From NCBI GenBank assembly GCA_965644315.1, contig CBFFRQ010000078.1, positions 248,001-312,000 of the forward strand: a DNA stretch of 64,000 nt. The letters are read 5' to 3'. The translations under genes were made by a program, and so were the position numbers. Positions 28,244-40,000 of this stretch are shown piece by piece (position 1 is the stretch's first letter; each line of letters begins with the position of its first letter). The notes under the pieces were generated by a model. It made no database searches and was not told the origin of the DNA. It saw nothing but the letters and a program-made list of their open reading frames with translations. The DNA comes from Caecitellus pseudoparvulus (Eukaryota > Bigyra: Bicosoecida).

Positions 28244-31200
28244 ATGGACAGTGCTTCAAGGAACCCGTCGAGGGCAACAATAGCCAAGTCCAGGTGAGTG
28301 CCTGTACTGCATGGCGAGTAGCCATCCCAGTCGCAGCGACTGCAGCGGCCAGCAACCGTGGCCTGGACAAGCTCCCTTGCTGCATTGCGCAGGCTTGCCC
28401 CTCTGGACCATGTGCGATCCTTGTATGAGGCAACAGATGGAATTGTCCCTGCTGACCGGAGAGTGCGGGGCAAGGCGGTGCGTGGTCCTGGCTCGCTGCA
28501 GAAACGTGCTGGGCAGTCCACATCGGCTGCCTGTCCCTGCATCCTCGCAGGACCTTGTGGAAGCATTGAAGGGCGTGACCAATAGAAGCCGAACGAATCC
28601 CAACTCTGCTGTTGCGAGCGTCTTGTCTCGTGCTGACTTGGAGGCTGGCCTGGTTGATGAGGCCACTGCGTCCCTGGCGAAGCAAGCCGTGGCCACAACC
28701 ACACTGGGACGCACGGGCGCCGCACGGGCGATCGGGTCAGCCAGCAAAGCAAGGTTCGGCGGTGGCGGTGGGGCATCGGGGTCTGCGTCTTTGAAGCGCA
28801 TCAAGGGCGGAGCGACGGGTGCCGCCGTGTTGGCTGACAGCACCACCACAGCCATTGCAGAGTTGGAGAGTGTTGTGAATGCCAATGCCCGCAAGTACAA
28901 CGACTTGCAGTTTACCGTGAAAGGCCGTGAGAAGCAGCTGGAATCCCTGCTCACTGAATTGAAGGACCTGAAGAAGGAAAACGCCCTGCTTGGCGTGGTG
29001 CCGGATGAGGAGGGCGAGGAGGGGGCTCCTCCCAAGATTGCCCTGACGCCGCATGCACGTCGCATCGCCGAATTGACCCGCCTAACACGAGCCACAGACG
29101 AAGAGCTGGCGGAAGCAGACCAAAAGCGCGGCCAGTACCGCCACATGGCCAGCCGCCTCCGCTCCAATCAGGTGGTCTTCACCGGGCACATCCAAGCCAT
29201 GGAGGCAGCCCTGTCTGCCACCACCAGCGAACTAGCCGAAGTCACTCGCAACGTGCGCATGTTGGAGACGGCTAAAGACACAGCAGCCCTTGATCTGGCG
29301 AAGTACCAGCAAGCCCTCGAGCACCTGCGGCAGCGCCGAGACAAGGAGGTGTCTGAGCGCAAGCACGAGCTGGCTCTTGCTCGCAAGGCGCTGCAATTGC
29401 GGAAGCAGCGAGAGGCTGTGCGAGCAGAGCTGCAGGCTCAACTGACTGGAGACCTGTCAAGAGAGCAGGAGCTGGAGTTGATTCAGGTTCGGCGCGAGAA
29501 GGCGGCCAGAGTCAGCGCCTTGACCAAGGAACGGCAGCAGGTGGCTGAGCGAGCAGAAGAGGTCTTCTCCACCTTCTCGAAGGTACGCCTGGCCACTGGC
29601 GCCGCAGATGTTGCAGACATGGTGTCTAGGTTTACCAGCATTGGCACGGTGCAGGCTTCCATGGAAGAGGAAGCCAAAGTCGCCGAGGCGCAGCTGGAGG
29701 TGGTCAAGGCGGCCGTGTCGTCCGCGAGAAACGCCCTGGCGCAGGCGCGGGCTGTGGGCGGCAGCCGCGAGCCAGAAAGCAGTGTGACTACCCCCAAGCG
29801 ACCAGAGGCTGCGCACCAAAGCATCGGCTCGTCACCAGGTAGCCCTGCTGCGTCTCCCGGGGGACCCCGCACGGAAGGCAGCGCTGGAACACGGTCCCCA
29901 AGCGACAGCGCTCCCACCTCCACCCCCGCCACCCCGAGCCGAGGGAGTGCCCCACTGTCACTGAAAGGGGCGGACCTGTGCTCCATAAACACCGCACAGC
30001 TGCCACTGGGAGACGACGAGGTGTACTTGCAAGTGGTGGAAGCATTCCGCGAAGCCATCACCGAGGAGGAGCGGCGCTTGGAGCGGGCCACGGACACGGC
30101 ACAAGTCCTGCAGGATGCGGTGCTTGGCATGCAGCAAGCAACCAACAGCATCGTGCACAGGCTGCAGCCCTTCGGTGACGTCATCGGCAGACCAACCCCG
30201 CCTGGAGTTGGCATGCAGCGGTGCTCAGAAGATGCCCTCATATCTGCCCTGCAAGAAGCAAGCGCTGATCCAAGTCCTGTCCAGCGCGCTTCTTCCCGGA
30301 CGACGCCTGCACGTGCCCAGCAGACAAGAACAGACCATGTGCTGCATGAGGCGCTTCGCCCCTTTGCGGCTGAGGTGTCCTTGGAATCTGTGCAGCGCGC
30401 GCGTGCTGCTCCAGAGTTCCGCCGTGCGCGTGGCTTGCCCACGGTCAAGCAGGTGGGAGTTGTTGCACCGGCAGTGCATGTGCTAGGCATGCTGCACGAA
30501 GCTGTGGTGCACGTACAGCGAGTTGCGCGGCTGTTGCAGGTGGCAGCAGGCGCGAAGACCGCCGAGTTCAACGAAGTTGATCTCGTGTCTGAAGCTGTCG
30601 CTGCTACAGCTGCCAGTAGGAAGCCGAGCGGGACAACATCCAAAGGAGGCACTCTGGCACGCGGTCAGCGGCCACCGGCTCTGGCAGTTGTTGCAGGCAG
30701 CTCAGCACCGCCTCAACCTGAGCCACGCAAGTCGGGGCTCTCTCCTCGCACCATGAACAATTTGCGAGCGGCTCTGAGCCTGCAGTGGGAGGGCGAAGGG
30801 GATGAAGAGGAAGACGACGCAGGCCTCAAGGCCGCACTGCTGGGCATGGCGCCGGACTCGGAGGATGGCGAGGAGGATGACGAGGGCGCCGTGTCAGTTG
30901 CAGCCCGGGTGCAGTTCGGCAAGGCCGGCTCCACGCGACACAGCACTCCCAAGCAAAGCTCCCTGTTTGCGACACAAGAGGGGACTGGTGTGGAGGCGGC
31001 GAGCCCCCCTCCTCGCCGAGTTGGGCCTGGCACTCTTGCCAGGGCAAGCAGCAACGCTGCCACAGTCATTGCCAGCGAGCTGGCGGTGGCAGAGGATTTG
31101 GACGAAGTTAGCGTGCGCAGTGAGGATGGCGGCGATGACGAGGGCGAGAGGGAAGCAGGTGACGCTTCCCCAGACACACTGGCATCGGGACCCAAGCACT

Positions 31201-32063
31201 CCTTCCTCCTGCAGCGGCCGGGTGTGGGAGCAGCCAGCACGCGCGGTATCCCCGGCAGCACCGTCGCAGCGGGGCGGGCCATCACGCCGCCCAGCAAGTT
31301 TGACGAGTCCCTGGGATCCAGTGACTCGCCATCCCGCCCGCTGTCACCGATTGCCTCCACGCCAGGCCCCGTGGCCGGGGACACTGCGCTCGGCCCAGCC
31401 AAGCCGGAGCTCCGACGAGGCAAGTCTGCAGCAGAGCGCCTGTCTGCCTTGAAAGCCACCCGGGCACATGTTGTCTCCAGGCAAAGTGCCCAACGAGCAG
31501 GGGGGTCAACAGAGCCCGGCAAGCCTCACGAACGCGGCTCTTCCCATGTACCAAGCGGGAAGGGGGGCGTGCAGTGGGCCTCCCCGGAGCCCGCTGCGGC
31601 GCCCGCTACCGCCGACGGCGATGACTCCGATGAGGCCGATGCCTTTGCACGGTCCCGGTACACCATGAAGGCACAGTCTTCATCGCTCGTGTCTCGCGAG
31701 GCGGAGTTGTTCATCCTCGAGCAAGGCAAGTCTGACGTCACTACCTCAGCACCCAGTCGCAGGCCAGGCAGCGCAGGGGTGTCGAAGCGTGTGGCCCTGC
31801 CCGGCCCCGTGCGCTCTGCCAAGCAGCCCCCCCCGGAAGCCTCAAACAGCGGCAGCGTGCTGGCGCCTGATTCCATCCCCTCCACTGGGGCATTGGGCGG
31901 GGCGCGCCTGTCTGATGAGGAAATCGGAGTGCGACGTCGGCGGGCAGCTGCCGCCGCGAAGGTGGAGGCGCAGGCGACAGCGATGTCGCGCTTGACCAAC
32001 CCCCACGCGGCGGCCTCGTACCGCGGGATGGATGCGCTCCTCCGGCGGCCCCACATGCAGTGA
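28244..32063 (+). CDS. Outer dynein arm docking complex-like coiled-coil protein (ODAD3/CCDC151 type)
   Basis: Exons 28244-28293, 28393-28477 and 28551-32063 (donors GTGAGT and GTGCGT), 1215 residues. Residues about 140-450 form long coiled coils, for example AIAELESVVNANARKYNDLQ and VFTGHIQAMEAALSATTSEL. Residues about 386-410 carry FSKVRLATGAADVADMVSRF followed by TSIGTVQASMEEE. This matches the conserved F-x-K-x-x-x-A-T-G, D, V-x-R-F signature shared by CCDC151, CCDC63 and CCDC114 and by the Chlamydomonas docking proteins DC1 and DC2. These proteins fix outer dynein arms to doublet microtubules every 24 nm. The remaining roughly 760 residues are mainly Ser/Pro/Ala-rich and disordered, with a second short helical region (about 540-740) and a basic C-terminus (IGVRRRRAAAAAKVEAQ). 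That extension is far longer than in known homologues. Assignment to the family is likely; which member is uncertain. Confidence 0.68.
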
Positions 32064-32504
32064 GTCTGTGCTCGTGTGAGTGTGGCCACCCTCGTTGAGC
32101 TGGAGGGTGCCGCCGGCCAGTGACCGTCGGATGGTGACGGTGCGGGGGGAGAGGCAGGTGTTGTGTGAGAGTGGCATGGTGCGGCTGCCCTTGCTTCTCT
32201 CCAGCGTGCGCTGTTGGGTGCTGGAACACTTGAGCAAGCGCTTTCGTTTGCTGGGTTTGCTGGGAGGTGGCGAGCGTTTCGGGGTGTTGGGGCGTGCCAG
32301 ACAGCCCCTGTGAGCCACACATAGCACGAGCATTCTCCCTTCACTTCCAAATGCATCATACTGAACCCTGTAGTGTGCTTTTCTGACCCTGCTCTCTGCA
32401 CGATAAGTGCGACACCTCTCATCGCCAAGTTCGCCTCCACGCCAACGCCACACGTTGCGCCCCCACTTGACCCGCAATCTGTGAGCCAGGGCAGCACATC
32501 AAGC
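32064..32504. other. Intergenic region
   Basis: About 440 bp between co-oriented genes. It should contain the 3' end of the docking-complex-like gene and the promoter of the four-TM gene. No open frame of believable composition, RNA gene or repeat is seen. Confidence 0.4.
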
Positions 32505-33403
32505 ATGGATCAAGGCCTTGTGACATCCACTCTGGAGGCACTGCGGCCATGGCGACTGCGTATCATCTGGTGAGTGCGCTTGGGGTGAACTTGCGCAGTG
32601 CGGATTTTGCCGTGCACCTGTTGCTCACACGCAACGTTTGGCCCGGCCCAAGCGCTCCACGAGCACGAACACCCACCCACGTGATCCACTGACAGGTACA
32701 CTATCCTCACGATCATTGTGCGTGTTGCAGAACCCATTTACTAGGCTCCGCCCGCCGCAACGCACACACCCCCAGTGTTTTGATGCAGGCGATTGAGGCA
32801 TGCTTCGTCATCACGTCCATCGTGGCTGCCGCTGAGGCCAACAACAAAGCATATGCGTTCGTGACCATCTGGACCATGCTGCTGCAGGCAGCCTATGCTA
32901 CCGGGCTGTACTTCGGGTACAAGCAGGCCGAGCTGCGCTCTGCTTTTGCCGTTGGATTCATGGCAGGAGTGTCCATCATGATGGCCATGGCCAACCTGAC
33001 GCTTGCTGTGCTGTCTGGGTCCTCTTCAGCGGAGTTTGGCGGCATCGTGCACTCTCAGCGCTCCTCGGAAGTGGCTGTGCTCACGTTTTCCATCCTTGCC
33101 ATTATTGCCGAATTGTTCCTGACGGCGCTTCTGTTGAGCAACCTGGGGGTGCTGGTGGCTGGCACGAACCTTGACGATGCGGCCCTGAACCCAGACGCTC
33201 CTCCCCTGTCATCCTTCGTGACCCAGTCTGATGGCCCCAGTGAGCCCTCCAAGGACACTGCTGGGGTTGATGCGTCTTCACTCGACACTGGGGACCAGGA
33301 CGCACAACACACAGACAGCGGCTCGCAGGGATCTGCCCAAGATGAAGGCAAGGCTGCAGATGCAGAGGATGTGGCTGTGCTTGCTGGCGATTCACAAGTG
33401 TGA
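32505..33403 (+). CDS. Four-transmembrane protein of unknown family
   Basis: Exons 32505-32569, 32696-32717 and 32789-33403 (donors GTGAGT and GTGCGT), 233 residues. Four hydrophobic helices are visible: about residues 19-42 (IIWYTILTIIAIEACFVITS), 47-70 (AYAFVTIWTMLLQAAYATGL), 80-105 (AFAVGFMAGVSIMMAMANLT) and 120-145 (AVLTFSILAIIAELFLTALL). The first helix is assembled across all three exons, which supports the splicing. The C-terminal 80 residues are acidic, Ser/Asp/Glu-rich and probably cytosolic. There is no signal peptide. The four-helix layout with short loops resembles MARVEL or other small tetraspan families, but no diagnostic motif (for example the tetraspanin CCG) is present. Confidence 0.6.
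32696..32717 (+). other. 22-nt microexon of the four-TM gene
   Basis: The exon begins G-TAC after GACAG and ends ATC-ATT before GTGCGT. It completes a split Trp codon (TG from exon 1 plus G) and leaves in phase 0, joining GCG at 32789. It encodes the middle of the first membrane helix (WYTILTII). Without it the first helix would be too short and the frame would break. Confidence 0.68.
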
Positions 33404-34057
33404 CTTCTCGCCTGCATTGCCCCCGCGGCACGTCAATGCAGTGCTCGCGTAGCCACATGCGCGTTCACCTGCCACAAACTCCTGTCCTTCAGCCAACGTA
33501 GCGCAGTCATGCAGGCAGCAGTCTTTCGATATGGCAGAGCATGCTGCGACTGAGCCACGAAACCCTGGCACACCTGGTTCGATGCCCCCCCCCTTCACTC
33601 CCCCACTTCACAAGCCTGTGTCACACTCTACACTCCACACCCGTTTACACATCAATTCTCCCGCTCGACCCCAACCAAATTTGATCTCACCCCTGTCTTC
33701 CCTTTTCTCGTCTTCCCCCCACCCCACACTTCTCGTAGGCAGCACGCATTCGTGTGGCTGCTGAGCGTGGCGCGTTGCCGCAACCACTTGCTCAAAGCAC
33801 ACCCTGTCAGTTGTCCCACAACCTGACTCGCTTCGACGACAACCCGTACGTCCCATGACCTGGCAATGTTTCTGTACAAGCGCCCCCTTCCGCGAGTTTT
33901 CTGTGTGCATGCTTGGCTCTGTCAAAGGCGTGCTCCACGGCCAAGCGCAACCACTCGCGCAATTTTGTGCCGCTGTGACACGCATCTTCTGAAACCTGCA
34001 CACCCACTAACTCCCTTCCTGTGCCGGTAACCACAGTCAACCCCACTCTCAGGAAAA
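33404..34057. other. Intergenic region with a pyrimidine-rich tract
   Basis: About 650 bp before the NO VEIN-like gene. The part from about 33586 to 33740 is strongly C/T-rich and ends TTCTCGTAG, which looks like a branch/polypyrimidine/acceptor region. It could therefore include a 5' UTR intron or an upstream exon of the next gene, but I could not identify coding sequence. Confidence 0.4.
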
Positions 34058-37000
34058 ATGTCATGGAGATGGCCTGGCGACCAGTCCGAGGAGCCGGCAG
34101 CCGACCCTGCCCCACGTCCAGTTGGCCGACGTCGATCACGTTCTGCAGCAGAAGCTGAGCGGAAGGTCAAAGAAATGGTCAATGCTGCCTTGCGCTCCGT
34201 TGCTGAGAACTCTGCGAGCGCCATGCCCACCCTCTATGACGTGCAAGTCTACCTGGAACAAGACTCCGACTTTATGCAGACTTCCGACATCAGCACCTTC
34301 GAAGAGTACGAGACCAGGTGGGGGCGCCTTTACAATCACCCGCTTGCAAGGGAACTCTTTGATATCCCAGATGGATTTCATGCGGAATCCCTGCCCAAGG
34401 TACGTGGCACCGAGGTCCAGGCTCGACTCTTTGCTGCAGGGCTGGAGACTCTCGAGAACCCTCCATCCGCGGCAAGTGGTCCAGGCCAGAGTGCGCACGA
34501 GCTTGCCACCGCGATCGGAAGAGCGCTGGCTTGGGTCGTGGAGGAGCATGGCCTGGAGGACCACCGACAAGCTTGCTTTGCCAAGCTTCGAGGAGGGGCA
34601 GCAGAAGAGAGGCGAAAGCTTCACATTGTCAAGCTCATTGACAGGGCAAGAAAAGCTCATGGAGTTGAACGAGGCGTGCCCCAACTGGTGGACATGCTGA
34701 AGCCTGTAGCTGCGGCTCAGCATGGCGAGCCCCTGGCACAGGCGGTGCTCGCCAACCAGCAGATTCTGAGTGAGATCCTCGAGAAACTCTTCCACGCCTT
34801 TGCTGATTCTGTCAACATCCAACAGCCAGGGGCCGCCAGGCCACTGGACCTTCCAGAAGAACCGTTGCACCATGATTTCAGCCAGGTAGTGGGCATGCTG
34901 GAAGAAGTGTTTGACCTGGGCAACCCGACCTTGCAAGTGAAGCGCGAGCAGGCCGACTTTGCCTTGATTGCCATCCGACTCGAGGGCTTGCTGAAAGACA
35001 CTCTTCAAGGTGCAGTGGACCGCCAAGGCAACACAGACGGACTGGCCTCGATCTTGTCTTGCTTGTTGGTTGCTACCTTGGCTGGCAGGTCATTCAAGTG
35101 GGACGTCGCTTCCAAAGTACAGAAGCACGAGGCCAAGGTGAAGACGCTCAAGGCCCAGCTGGACTTGCTCAGCAGCGCCGAAGTGGAAGAGCTGTGCCAA
35201 GAAGTTCAGGCCAAGGCAGGCGACCAACCAACGATGAGCGACCTCTTGTTGCTGTTCCAGGACACCATCGTGCAGAAGTACCTAGATGGGTCTGAGCCCA
35301 CCCCGCCAAGCCTTCTCGGTGACCTGCTGAAGTGTGATGCATCAGATGACCGCCACAAGCTGCAAGCCATCCTTGAAAAGCTCCTCCAACCACTGTTTGT
35401 GGGAGTCGGGGGAGGCAGTGCTCACGAAGTTTACTCCGCAGAAATGAAAGCGTCGTTTAGGGGAGCCTTCCTGGCACTGCTGGAAGACCAGGCCCCGCTG
35501 CATGACGCGTTCCCAGACGCCACTTTGGAACAGCGCCTGGAGGACATGTGGCATGCTGTTCAAACCTCTGGCGACGAAGCTGCGCAGTCTAAAGGCTGTG
35601 CGTGGAACGCCGACCTTGTGGGCATGGTGCTTGGCCCACTCCAGGAGAGGATTGCTCAGATTGTCGAAGAACACCTTAGCGTTTGCGAGGCCCAAGAGCA
35701 AGCGGGCCCTATCTCCAGCCCTCCTCTCCGGCGCGAACTGTCAGCAGCATCCACGCGCTCGGCTGGAGAGTCGCTAAAGCAGCGCGAGGGCGCGACCTTG
35801 TGGGTGTGGGTGGCAATCGGTATCCTCGCTGACACACACGCGCGGCATGGCGTGGTGCAGCTGAACAAAGAGGCAATTGGAGTGTTTGGTGCACTTGCCG
35901 CGCTTGAACCGTGTGCTGCAGCTGCTCTCCCTCGCGGGCTACTTGGCTCGCAGCCGACCGCACATGTTCTCAGGCAATTTCTCGACATGGACGACATTTC
36001 AGAGGCGAGCGATGGAGTGCTCAGCGTTCGAGTCAAAGACCGACCCGCTCTTGCTCGCCGGGTGCAAGAACGATCCCTCGCGGCGCAATACTTGGGCAGT
36101 CTGTTGGAGAGGAGTGGCCTTGACGCACTTCAGAAATATGCGTCTGCAAGTCCACCCTTCCCCACCGCCCAGGTTGCTGCCACCGATCCTGCAGCAGAGC
36201 TCCCTGAGGCATTTCCCCGCGAAAGCGATTTGAGGAGTCCGATGCCGCTGCACTTATCAGCAGAGGGTGGCCCCTGGTCTATTCATCGCGTGCATGAGCG
36301 TGTGATTTCAAAGCTCAGTGGCATTCATGTCCCATGCTTGGGAAGCCTGGGGCTGGTCGCAGGGGAATGGACAGCTTTACCCGAGAGCTGGGACCCCGTT
36401 GAGCTCAAGGAGAGCATCAAGTCTGGTGACGCAGACTCTGCCCTGGGCCAGTCACTGCTGGGCATTCTGAACCAAGCAGACGTGGCAGAGCCGTGGCGGG
36501 ACTCAGGTCTTGATCCAGCCCACCTGCTCCGGCTGGCAGCAAAGTTACTGGTTGCTGTGCAAGGGCCCCTTCGTGGCATCCTAGCGGAAGCAATCTTTTC
36601 TGGCTTAGTGCAGTGTGAGTTGCGCGAGACAATTCGGCACGCAATCGTGTCAGTGGCTCGGTCAGGGTTCGAGGCTGCCTGTCTCGCGGAGGGTGTTGCT
36701 GCAGCAATGGTTGCAGTTGGAATGGCCACTGACCAAGACAAGAGTTACTTCGTGCAGGATGTCTTGGACGAGTGGAGATCACGGCCAGACAGAGGTGGCA
36801 CTGGTGCCCCACAGAGCCCGCTTGTCCAGGCTGAGTCGACGCCAGTCATCGCACCCCCTGCACCGCCTCTCGTGCCAAGCAAGGACTGGAATCCTGCCCA
36901 GTCAGGCACAGCAGCCCCCAGCGCTGCTGAGGAACCCATCCATGCAGGAGATACTGAGACGCTCGCTGAGCTTGAGGCGAGAGATGAGCTGGACAACAGG

Positions 37001-40000
37001 GCTCTGTGTGAGCAGGTTTGTGAGGCTCGTGGGGTGGGGGCGCAGGTCCCTGCCAGGCCGACCCAGAGCATGCGAAGCATCCACAACATGAGCAAGAGCC
37101 TGAGCGTTGAGCTGTATGGTGCGGCCAACCACTTCCTCTTTGAGCTCATCCAGAACGCAGATGACAACACGTACTCCCGGGAGCCCGGCTTGCAGCTGCG
37201 ACTTGAAGGGTCCACGCTGACCCTCTTCAACAATGAAAAGGGTTTCAGCGCTAAGAACGTTGTCAGCATTTCATCTTTTTGCGAGTCGACCAAGAAAGCA
37301 TTGAAGCACCAAGGCATGATTGGCAACAAAGGCATCGGGTTCAAAAGCGTGTATGCCGTGACACACCAACCTCACATCCTGTCACGCAAGTACAACTTCC
37401 GCTTCGACGACAGGGACATCTGTGGCTACCAGCGACTGCTGCCGCTGGAGTTACCCTCTGAGAAGGACTGGAACCCGGCGTCAGAAGGAACGCGCTTGAC
37501 ACTCCCCCTGGACGTCAAGCACCCGGACACGGGTATTCTCTCTGCGTTGACAGTGCAACAGCACCTCAGCCGCCTGCAGCCCGAGACAATACTCTTCCTC
37601 AACAAGCTCAGGCGCTTGCAAGTCGTCATGCATGGGGAGAGACTGGTGCGGGACTCACACTTGGACATTCGCGACGTATCCTCTCAGTATGACTGGAACG
37701 GTGCTCGCAAGCTCGTTGGACTTGCTGTTGAATCAGGCACCTCCGGCGCTGCGAGTGGTCAGGCTGCCCAGCAAGGCTTCTCACGAGCATTTGACGTGCG
37801 GGAGGCCACTTTGCGCACCCAAGAGTTCCGCTCTCCCGCCACTGTGGAGGGGAGTTGCCCCACTCGGGATGAGTCCTCTAACGTAGTGTTTAGCCAGCTG
37901 GAGATGGCCGGCGGAGCCGCTTTCTCCACGCCCACTCGCACTGAGGAAAAGCGATTCATCATCTTCAGGCACAGGTTGGAGTTGCCGAATGAAAGAGACA
38001 GTGAAGGGAACCCGCTGTGGGCAAGCATTGAGATTGCGTTTTGCCCTGAGGACAGCGAGCGTGCGGTGCAGAACGAACAGGCCTCGAAAGAGAAGGTCTT
38101 CGCATACCTTCCCCTGTGCACATATGGCATGCCGGTGCGAGTGCACGCTGACTGGGCAGTCCCCTCTGCACGCGAAAGCATCACTGATGGAGCAGGCAGC
38201 ATGCGAAACCAGGAAATCCTGAACGCTTTGCCACGCGTCCTTGTCGCAGCGCTGCACGCCCTTTGCCAAAGTGATGGGCAGGACAAGCTTCGCTCTGGCG
38301 ATGTTGCTGGTGCAGTGAAAGTATCTAACATGGCACTGACAAGCGTCCCATTGCCAAACGTGTGTGACAATACTCCTTTTGACTGCGTGCCAGGCGCCGT
38401 TGTGGACACTCTTCACGGTCCCGCAAACGGGAGCAAGAGCGGGGTCCCCCTGATTGTTGCAACCAGGAAAGTCACTGAGGGGGCCATTGAATGGGGTTTC
38501 TTTGAAGCATCAAAGACGTTGGTGCTGTCAGGCCTTGCACGAGAGTCGCTGGCTGTGGTGCCCGGTCCTGCAGCAGCACACGCTGGCGCTGGGGCTGCCG
38601 AGGACGTCCTCGGAGAGGAGCAGCTGGACCCGACCGACGATCTGGTCGCTGCAATCCTGGCATCTGCTGAGGCAGAAGGGCTGGGCATAGCACATTTGGG
38701 CATCTCGAGCTGGGCTGCAGAGGCGGCGGGCGTGGGGACGCTGCCGGGTGACGGCATTGCACAGCTGCTGGCTGGCGCGTCCAAGCTTTTGACACGGCCA
38801 GGGGCAAGCGAGGAGTCAAAACAGCGTGGGCTGAAGTGTGTGGGTTGGTGCATGTCCATGCTGATTGGTACCAAGCTGACCGAGGCCACCGCACGGGCTC
38901 TGTCCAACTTGCCGCTGTTCCCCCTGACAGCTGGTGGGGGCGTAGCTGCCCTTAAGGACGGCAACATTTACAAAGTCGCCACAAGCATGTCAGACAGGGC
39001 ATGCGAGATCTGCGAAGCAGCAGGCGCACGGTTCCTCGACCCTGACGTCGTCCGCACATGGGATTCAGACTTTGCCGGCTGGTTCAAAGCCTTGCAGCGC
39101 GTACCCAAGGCCTTCATGCCGAACGAGCTGCAGCAGGCCGCCGATCTAGCCGTCCTGGTCAAATTGCTGATTCCAACCCTCGGCAGGGTGGAAAGTGTGG
39201 ATGATGCATCAGTGTTGCTCATGGAAGCTGCGCAGTGCGAGGCTCGCATTCACGCTCGAGAGGCCCGCATCGCTGGTGGCGAGGGAATGGCAGGATCCCG
39301 AGGTTGGCCCGCTAAGCTTGCAGAGCGACTGCACAGGGCTGGAGTGATGGTTCCGACCACGTGTGGATTCCTGCCCCTCGATGAGGATGAAAAGCCGCTG
39401 AAGCTGCCAGATGGCCGGGTGGTTTTCCCGTTCCACCACGACAGCCTCGAGTCACGCATTCCTTGGCTGTCAGTCCTGGATGGAGGCGATGCTGGCCAGC
39501 ACTACTTTCCGCGCCTGTTGATGGCAGACCCTGGATGGAGCACATCCAATGAGCACGACGAGCTGTTGGAATTTGCCAAACACCTCGGTGCTGCGGACTC
39601 CCTGCAGCCGATGCTGGTGAGTGGGACTTGCCTGGTGTCAGAGGTTGACCACCAGGCGCCTGGCTCAGGCTACAAGGTGGACGTGGAGCTGCCGTTCAGT
39701 CCTGACACGCCAAGATGGATCGTGAGGAGACACGAGGATGCTATCGAAGCACTCGTGAATGACCCCAGTTTCCCCCTGAAAGAGCAGCTCCCTGACCCTG
39801 GCTCTGGCACGTTTGTGACCTTTCAAGTGCAAGTGCCCCATTTCCCTGGCTTGACACAGGCGCTACAGAGAAGGTTCGACCCACAGGGCGCAGCGGGTGG
39901 TGACGCAGGAGCAGGCGCTGCAGCCGGGGGTGCTGCTGCACAAGGCCCAGCATCCAGTGGGGGGGCTTCTGGTGTTGAAACTGCTTCGCAGCGGGTGTGC

